A stretch of 9,895 bases of DNA from an uncultured Methanobrevibacter sp. Its GTDB lineage: Archaea; Methanobacteriota; Methanobacteria; Methanobacteriales; Methanobacteriaceae. Positions 6,609-9,895 of this stretch are shown here, one piece after another; positions within the stretch are counted from its first letter, which is position 1, and each line of letters opens with the position of its first letter. Location of the stretch: assembly GCA_902783085.1 (NCBI GenBank), contig CACZPT010000058.1, forward strand, positions 1-9,895, read 5' to 3'. The translations under genes were made by a program, and so were the position numbers. A model generated the notes under the pieces. It was not told where the DNA came from, did not search any database, and saw only the letters and a list, made by a program, of their open reading frames with translations.

Positions 6609-6611
6609 ATT

Positions 6612-7208
6612 ATGAAAGTTGAAAACAACGAAATGGATATAATATTTTTGCTTGACAGAAGCGGTTCAATGTACGGATCAGAAAAGGACACAATCGGAGG
6701 ATTCAACTCCCTAATCAAACAATACAAAAAGGACAAAATCAACGCCAAAGTAACCACAGTGCTTTTTGATCATGAATATGAGATGCTTTACAAGAGAAAA
6801 AGCATCTGGGACATTAATGATCTGACCGAAAATGAATACAACGTAAGAGGAACAACTTCCCTTCTTGACGCAATCGGAAAAACAATCCTCACAATGCAAA
6901 AAAAAGTAAACGAAAAAGTGCTTTTTGTAATAACCACCGACGGATACGAAAACTCTTCAAAGGAATTCACGAAAACACAAATCAAAAACATGATTTCAAA
7001 CCACGACTGGGAATTTATCTTTCTAGGCGCCGATATTGATTCATATTCAGAAGCCACACAAATCGGAATCAAAAAAAGCCATATTGCAAATTACAATAAG
7101 AGCTCAAAAGGCATAAATGACATGTATGAGAGCGTAAAAGACCTAAGCTTTTGCATATATGAAGAAAGAGAAATCGATGAAAAGTGGAAGGAAAAACTTG
7201 AAGAATAG
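6612..7208 (+). CDS. Small von Willebrand factor A (VWA) domain protein
   Basis: A soluble, single-domain VWA protein of 198 residues. The metal-ion-dependent adhesion site is complete: DRSGSM (Asp15, Ser17, Ser19), GTTS with Thr81/Thr82, and TTDGYEN with Asp110. It should therefore bind Mg2+ and a partner protein through an acidic residue. There is no signal peptide or membrane helix, so it acts inside the cell. The charged C-terminus ends EKWKEKLEE. Similar stand-alone VWA proteins occur in many gut microbes without an agreed role. No ATPase (MoxR/RavA) partner that often pairs with VWA proteins is next to it. Codons end in C (AAC, ATC, ACC) more often than in the left-hand genes. It is a single gene with its own promoter and palindrome, converging on the QueG-like gene. 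Confidence 0.9.
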   Translation: MKVENNEMDIIFLLDRSGSMYGSEKDTIGGFNSLIKQYKKDKINAKVTTVLFDHEYEMLYKRKSIWDINDLTENEYNVRGTTSLLDAIGKTILTMQKKVNEKVLFVITTDGYENSSKEFTKTQIKNMISNHDWEFIFLGADIDSYSEATQIGIKKSHIANYNKSSKGINDMYESVKDLSFCIYEEREIDEKWKEKLEE

Positions 7209-7232
7209 CAAATTTTGACCAGCATTAAAAAA

Positions 7233-7269
7233 AATTGAATCCAACATTAGAAAATATTCGCTTCAAACA
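7233..7269 (+). repeat. Dispersed 37-bp repeat, copy 2
   Basis: The right 22 bases are identical to copy 3, and over 7245-7273 the two copies share 29 identical bases. The left half is TTGAATCCAA instead of the palindrome-forming form. It lies between the VWA and QueG-like genes. By chance or history the region 7217-7329 also keeps an open plus-strand frame without an ATG, ending EDKDYVENYIKGIGGDIQ. Confidence 0.65.
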
Positions 7270-7332
7270 AAAGAAGATAAGGATTATGTTGAAAACTACA
7301 TTAAAGGCATTGGTGGGGATATTCAATAATTT

Positions 7333-8004
7333 TTAGCGATTTAAATAATCTAGAGTAAATTTGCATTCACTCATGCATTTTGAACAACCTAAACCTTTTT
7401 TATACAAGTCAATGACATATTCACTGCAAGCTTTAATATCAATAATATCATTTCTATTTAATTTATTGTTCCATTTTGTGGAATTGATTGCATCAACAGG
7501 ACATGCATCCTGACAATTCACACATTCATTGCACATTGAATCAGTAACTGGTTTGTCAAATTCTAAAGGCATATCTGTAAGTATTGCTCCAAGTACAACT
7601 GCTGAACCGTATTGTGAAGTTACAAACAATGCAGATCTACCAATCCAGCCTAAACCCGATTTGGTTGCTATTGTTTTGTAAGGTAAAATGCTAAGTAACT
7701 TTTTCATATCACATTCATTTCTATTCATAGTCAGTGCCAATGCATTATATCCCAAAATTTTGATATATTCCTCACCTTTAAAAGATATTTTTGTTAATTC
7801 ATCCATTATCTGATGGACACTTCTCCAATATTGCTCATAATTTTCATCAATTATATATCCTATTGTTTTTTTAGGTATTTTTAAAACAAGACTAATTCCA
7901 TTAGGTAAATCAGAAAAATTATTTGCTATCCCACCAACATCTGCAAAACCTACTTTGCTAACACCTAATTTTTTAAGATATTGTTTGAGATTATATTCAG
8001 CCAT
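7333..8004 (-). CDS. Short QueG-like double [4Fe-4S] cluster protein
   Basis: A 223-residue iron-sulfur protein of the epoxyqueuosine-reductase-like group. The core GLGWIGRSALFVTSQYGSA (117-135) with LGAILTD (138-144) is QueG-like. Cluster one is Cys158-x2-Cys161-x2-Cys164-x3-Cys168-Pro. Cluster two uses Cys193, Cys207, Cys210 and Cys214. It is much shorter than true QueG (about 350-390), lacking most of the N-terminal cobalamin-binding part and the C-terminal HEAT repeats, and archaea make archaeosine, not queuosine. I therefore call it QueG-like, a reductase or electron-transfer protein of unknown substrate. No ribosome-binding site precedes the ATG. A TATA box (8036-8026) 27 bases upstream points to a leaderless mRNA. 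The gene is bracketed by two copies of the dispersed repeat. Confidence 0.85.
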   Translation of the reverse strand: MAEYNLKQYLKKLGVSKVGFADVGGIANNFSDLPNGISLVLKIPKKTIGYIIDENYEQYWRSVHQIMDELTKISFKGEEYIKILGYNALALTMNRNECDMKKLLSILPYKTIATKSGLGWIGRSALFVTSQYGSAVVLGAILTDMPLEFDKPVTDSMCNECVNCQDACPVDAINSTKWNNKLNRNDIIDIKACSEYVIDLYKKGLGCSKCMSECKFTLDYLNR

Positions 8005-8025
8005 GATATTTAATTTTTCAATGAT

Positions 8026-8036
8026 GATATAAATAT
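8026..8036 (-). promoter_or_regulatory. TATA box of the QueG-like gene
   Basis: Minus-strand ATATTTATATC is centred about 27 bases before the ATG at 8004. With no ribosome-binding site in between, transcription should begin at or next to the start codon. Confidence 0.5.
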
Positions 8037-8085
8037 GCTTTTGAAATTAAAGTTAGAATTTTTTATTACTTTATAGATAATTTTG

Positions 8086-8122
8086 AAATCGAATCTTACA
8101 TTAGAAAATATTCGCTTCAAAC
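8086..8122 (+). repeat. Dispersed 37-bp repeat, copy 3
   Basis: Shares 29 identical bases with copy 2 (8098-8126 against 7245-7273), and GAATC/TACATTA positions in the left half as well. Copies 2 and 3 are direct repeats 853 bases apart that bracket the QueG-like gene. Confidence 0.65.
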
Positions 8123-8185
8123 AAAAAATAGTGTTCAATAATAAGATGGTCTAGGCGAAATGTTCAAAAATTATGATTAAATATT

Positions 8186-8383
8186 TTATAATTCAGATTC
8201 ATCAATAGTTATGGGATTATCATGAGTACCAAAAAAATCTGGTAACTGATCAAATTGGATGCACCAGTTTTTCCATTCATAATATTTCTTAGAATCTTCT
8301 TACCATAACTTTTTAACATGATTCTGTTTACCTGAATAATCTAAATCCTCCATGATAATAACTTCAGTTATTCCTTCTACCAT
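8186..8383 (-). pseudogene. Small gene interrupted by one in-frame stop
   Basis: From ATG at 8383 a minus-strand frame of 65 codons ends at TAA (8188-8186), with a single TAA at codon 28 (8302-8300). The first half reads MVEGITEVIIMEDLDYSGKQ then NHVKKLW. After the stop it continues EDSKKYYEWKNWCIQFDQLP then DFFGTHDNPITIDESEL. Charge, aromatic content and codon use look like real protein on both sides, and the second half has no start codon of its own, so one nonsense change in an intact small gene is the simplest reading. GGAATAGG precedes the ATG and a TATA-like AAATATATTT lies near 8410-8401. I do not recognise the family. It is acidic, soluble and 65 residues if repaired. Confidence 0.45.
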
Positions 8384-8425
8384 AACCTATTCCTTGCATA
8401 AAATATATTTTATTTTTCCCAATTA

Positions 8426-8441
8426 ATAAATGTACATTTAT
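8426..8441. promoter_or_regulatory. Perfect 16-bp palindrome upstream of the interrupted gene
   Basis: ATAAATGTACATTTAT is an exact 16-bp palindrome lying 43-58 bases before the ATG of the broken minus-strand gene. It is upstream of that gene's TATA-like box, where a dimeric regulator could bind. It is unusual in being perfect without a spacer, but AT-rich sequence makes such palindromes easier by chance. Confidence 0.3.
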
Positions 8442-8454
8442 ACCATTCATTTCT

Positions 8455-8491
8455 GTTTTGGATATTTCATTAGAAAATATTCACTTCAAAC
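8455..8491 (+). repeat. Dispersed 37-bp repeat, copy 4
   Basis: The fullest palindromic form. The left arm GTTTTGGATATTTC and right arm GAAAATATTCACTTCAAAC are inverted relatives around the loop ATTA, with ends GTTT and AAAC. Separated from copy 5 by 27 bases (8492-8518) that are richer in G and C than the surroundings. Confidence 0.65.
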
Positions 8492-8518
8492 ATTTACGGC
8501 CAGCTGTTTGCGGTTACA

Positions 8519-8555
8519 GTTTTGAATTATTTCATTAGAAATATTCTTTTCAAAC
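8519..8555 (+). repeat. Dispersed 37-bp repeat, copy 5
   Basis: Starts GTTTTGAATTATTTC and ends GAAATATTCTTTTCAAAC. Against copy 4 it has one base more in the left arm and one less in the right arm, so total length and stem (GAAT/ATTC plus ATTTC/GAAAT) are kept. This suggests that folding or dyad symmetry matters more than exact sequence. Confidence 0.6.
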
Positions 8556-8677
8556 CATATAACATACTAGCAATTAAGATATATAAAAAAAGTAGATTGC
8601 AAATATTGGTATATTTATGTTTAAATGCATCATAGATGAAAAAACTAAATCCTAATAACAAAATGACATACCATACT

Positions 8678-8730
8678 TATATAGAATAAGTTTCAAATAT
8701 AAGCAATGAAAAATAAGCAAATCTGTTGAT
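8678..8730 (+). promoter_or_regulatory. PrsW gene promoter and RBS
   Basis: TTATATAG (8678-8685) is a TATA box expected to start transcription near 8708. GTTGAT (8725-8730), 4 bases before the ATG at 8735, resembles the GGTGAT sites of nadM and mop at the same spacing. It favours the ATG at 8735 over the TTG at 8726. Confidence 0.45.
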
Positions 8731-8734
8731 TCAA

Positions 8735-9463
8735 ATGATTATGGAAATCTTAACTGCAATAATAATGGTTTTATGGATATTGCCTGCATATCTTAAAGCA
8801 CCTAAAGACTATAGGCTTGATAAAAAATTTATAATTAAAACCATTCTCATGGGGATTGTAATAGGATTTATTGGTGCATTTATTCTTCAAATAATTGTAG
8901 GTTCCATATTTACCAATGTACTTATGATTCCTCAGGATAGCTTACTATATGAATTTATAAAAGCATTTATTATATTCGGTTTAATAGAGGAATTAATGAA
9001 GTTTTGTGTAGGGTCTTTTTCTTTGAAAAAATCACAATTCCAATCAAAATTTGATTATATGATTATTTTTGCTTTATCAGCATTTGGATTTACTCTTCTT
9101 GAAACCACAATAGTTTCATCTACTGGTGGATTATCAGGTATATTGAGAGCATTCTTCCCATTCCATATCATGTGGCAAATTTTCATGGGAGCGCATTTCT
9201 ACGAATACAAAGTTGCTAAAATGAATAATGACTCAAAAACAATGAAAAAAGAATTGGCACTAGCTTTTGCAGTACCAATATTGATGCATGGTTGTTGTGA
9301 CTTTTCAACAACATTGATTAGAAATGTCGCCATTTTAATCCAATCAGCAATGAACACATTTGATTTTATAAGTTTGATACTTTCATTAATCTATATGATT
9401 GTCCTAATATTTTTCACAATTATAACAGAAATTAAGTTTTATAAATATTGCAAAAACTTATAA
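8735..9463 (+). CDS. PrsW-family intramembrane metalloprotease
   Basis: An integral membrane protein of 242 residues with the PrsW/CAAX-protease-like active-site set. It has EELMK (Glu85-Glu86 and Lys89) in a membrane helix, FGFTLLET with Glu123, HIMWQIFMG with His144, and HGCCDF with His195 and Asp199. These are the family's proposed zinc-binding and catalytic residues. About seven to eight hydrophobic segments are visible, near 3-20, 34-56, 73-90, 107-125, 138-155, 184-200 and 210-235. In Bacillus, PrsW cleaves an anti-sigma factor; archaea lack such sigma systems, so the substrate here is unknown. The start is 8735, with GTTGAT 4 bases upstream. It is a single gene flanked on both sides by repeat copies (5 upstream, 6 downstream). 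Confidence 0.85.
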   Translation: MIMEILTAIIMVLWILPAYLKAPKDYRLDKKFIIKTILMGIVIGFIGAFILQIIVGSIFTNVLMIPQDSLLYEFIKAFIIFGLIEELMKFCVGSFSLKKSQFQSKFDYMIIFALSAFGFTLLETTIVSSTGGLSGILRAFFPFHIMWQIFMGAHFYEYKVAKMNNDSKTMKKELALAFAVPILMHGCCDFSTTLIRNVAILIQSAMNTFDFISLILSLIYMIVLIFFTIITEIKFYKYCKNL

Positions 9464-9895
9464 ACCTGTTTAGTTTTGAATATTTCGTTAGTAAACCTTC
9501 AATTCAAATTCAACTGTGCATATGCATCAACTTCTTCAAAAGTAAGTTTCTATTAAGATGAGATTGTCGTTAATGCCAATACAAGTTCAGGTTCAGCTAT
9601 TGTTAATGTTGTGAAAACATTATTTTCAATTTGTTTTAACATGGTTTTTTCTAAATTATATCAATTGAAACATTTTTTTATAATCAAATAATGAATTATA
9701 ATCCTTATTTTTATTATCTGCGATGAAAGTGGGCACTGTCCAAAATTAGCATGAAATTAAATTCTTTAAACAAGATATTAACAACTTAAACATACTTATT
9801 TTAAAATCAAAATTTATTCTTTAGTTATTTTGAAGTAGCAAACAGTTAATGTTTTAGAATTAAATAAAACAACCATAACATCAATTAAATTAATC
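9464..9895. other. Gene-poor right end of window
   Basis: 432 bases without a supported gene. It holds repeat copy 6. A protein-like but stop-broken plus-strand frame at about 9520-9620 reads ASTSSKVSFY, stop, DEIVVNANTSSGSAIVNVV, vaguely like an adhesin-like protein domain. There is also a GC-richer patch at 9731-9741 (GGGCACTGTCC) and a minus-strand frame from 9814 to the right edge (26 codons, ending TLTVCYFKITKE) that could be the tail of a gene lying outside. None is strong enough to call. Confidence 0.4.
9473..9509 (+). repeat. Dispersed 37-bp repeat, degenerate copy 6
   Basis: The left half (GTTTTGAATATTTCGTTAG) fits the family best of all copies, while the right half (TAAACCTTCAATTCAAAT) is diverged. 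It begins 9 bases after the PrsW stop codon. Confidence 0.45.

Larger units (their letters stand above)
6274..6611. other. Gene-poor spacer between channel and VWA gene
   Basis: 338 bases: the channel terminator, a degenerate copy of the dispersed repeat (6323-6359), and the VWA promoter with its palindrome. A 29-codon plus-strand frame at 6443-6532 (MENKISPKIAIYILCIKSN...) looks protein-like in composition but lacks a ribosome-binding site. I treat it as unproven. Confidence 0.5.
8005..8725. other. Long gene-poor stretch with repeats and a broken gene
   Basis: About 720 bases without an intact gene. In order it holds the QueG-like promoter (8026-8036), repeat copy 3, the interrupted minus-strand gene 8186-8383 with a 16-bp palindrome upstream, repeat copies 4 and 5 only 27 bases apart, and the PrsW promoter. 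The decay and repeat density suggest a former insertion region. No transposase or integrase is recognisable. Confidence 0.55.

Noticed and set aside
6788..7072. 94-codon minus-strand frame inside the VWA gene
   Set aside because: It is a shadow of the VWA coding sequence, whose intact MIDAS motif is in the plus frame.
7217..7329. Open plus-strand frame through repeat copy 2, ending EDKDYVENYIKGIGGDIQ; the repeat reads IRKYSLQT here and in copy 3
   Set aside because: There is no start codon and no binding site, and repeat copy 5 loses the frame by a one-base deletion, so the conservation is at DNA level rather than peptide level.
8455..8555. Calling a CRISPR array
   Set aside because: There are only two units and they differ by several bases, the spacer is short, the repeat also occurs alone elsewhere, and there are no cas genes in the window.
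9814..9894. Minus-strand frame running off the right edge, ending TLTVCYFKITKE
   Set aside because: Only 26 codons are visible; it could be a gene tail, but frames this long occur by chance in such sequence.

Overview
The window is AT-rich archaeal DNA, most like a host-associated methanogen of the Methanobacteriales (Methanobrevibacter type). This rests on the archaeal forms of Tsr3 and NadM, a DUF4013 membrane protein, the stand-alone molybdopterin-binding Mop protein next to moaE, ribosome-binding sites of the GGTGAT type, and archaeal TATA boxes. The organism name is inferred from gene content and composition, not from a search.

Left part (1-5207) is compact and ordinary: a DUF4013 membrane protein (-); a two-gene unit (-) of a glycosylation-rich surface protein followed by tsr3; divergent nadM (+) and moaE (+), with a frameshifted small membrane-protein gene behind moaE; mop (-), converging on moaE over a shared hairpin terminator; then trmO (+) converging on surE (-). 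These are housekeeping functions: rRNA and tRNA modification, NAD synthesis, molybdopterin synthesis and binding, and nucleotide phosphatase. The mop-trmO spacer carries two AT-rich inverted repeats, one of which resembles a ModE (molybdate) box.

Right part (5208-9895) is looser and looks accessory: a six-helix potassium channel (+), a small von Willebrand A protein with intact MIDAS (+), a short QueG-like iron-sulfur protein (-) and a PrsW-type membrane protease (+). They are separated by gene-poor stretches of about 340-720 bases. These hold an interrupted gene at 8186-8383, operator-like palindromes, a long stem-loop candidate upstream of the channel, and a family of about 37-bp imperfect palindromic repeats. 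I count six copies, all in one orientation, between 6323 and 9509.

Two initiation modes can be seen. Several genes have a GGTGAT-like site 3-6 bases before the start. trmO, the channel and the QueG-like gene have no such site, but have a TATA box centred about 27 bases before a start codon, as expected for leaderless mRNAs.

I do not see a clear new multi-gene system. The least explained items are the dispersed palindromic repeats with their two sub-types, the possible Mo-responsive sites at mop, and the 83-base stem-loop region.
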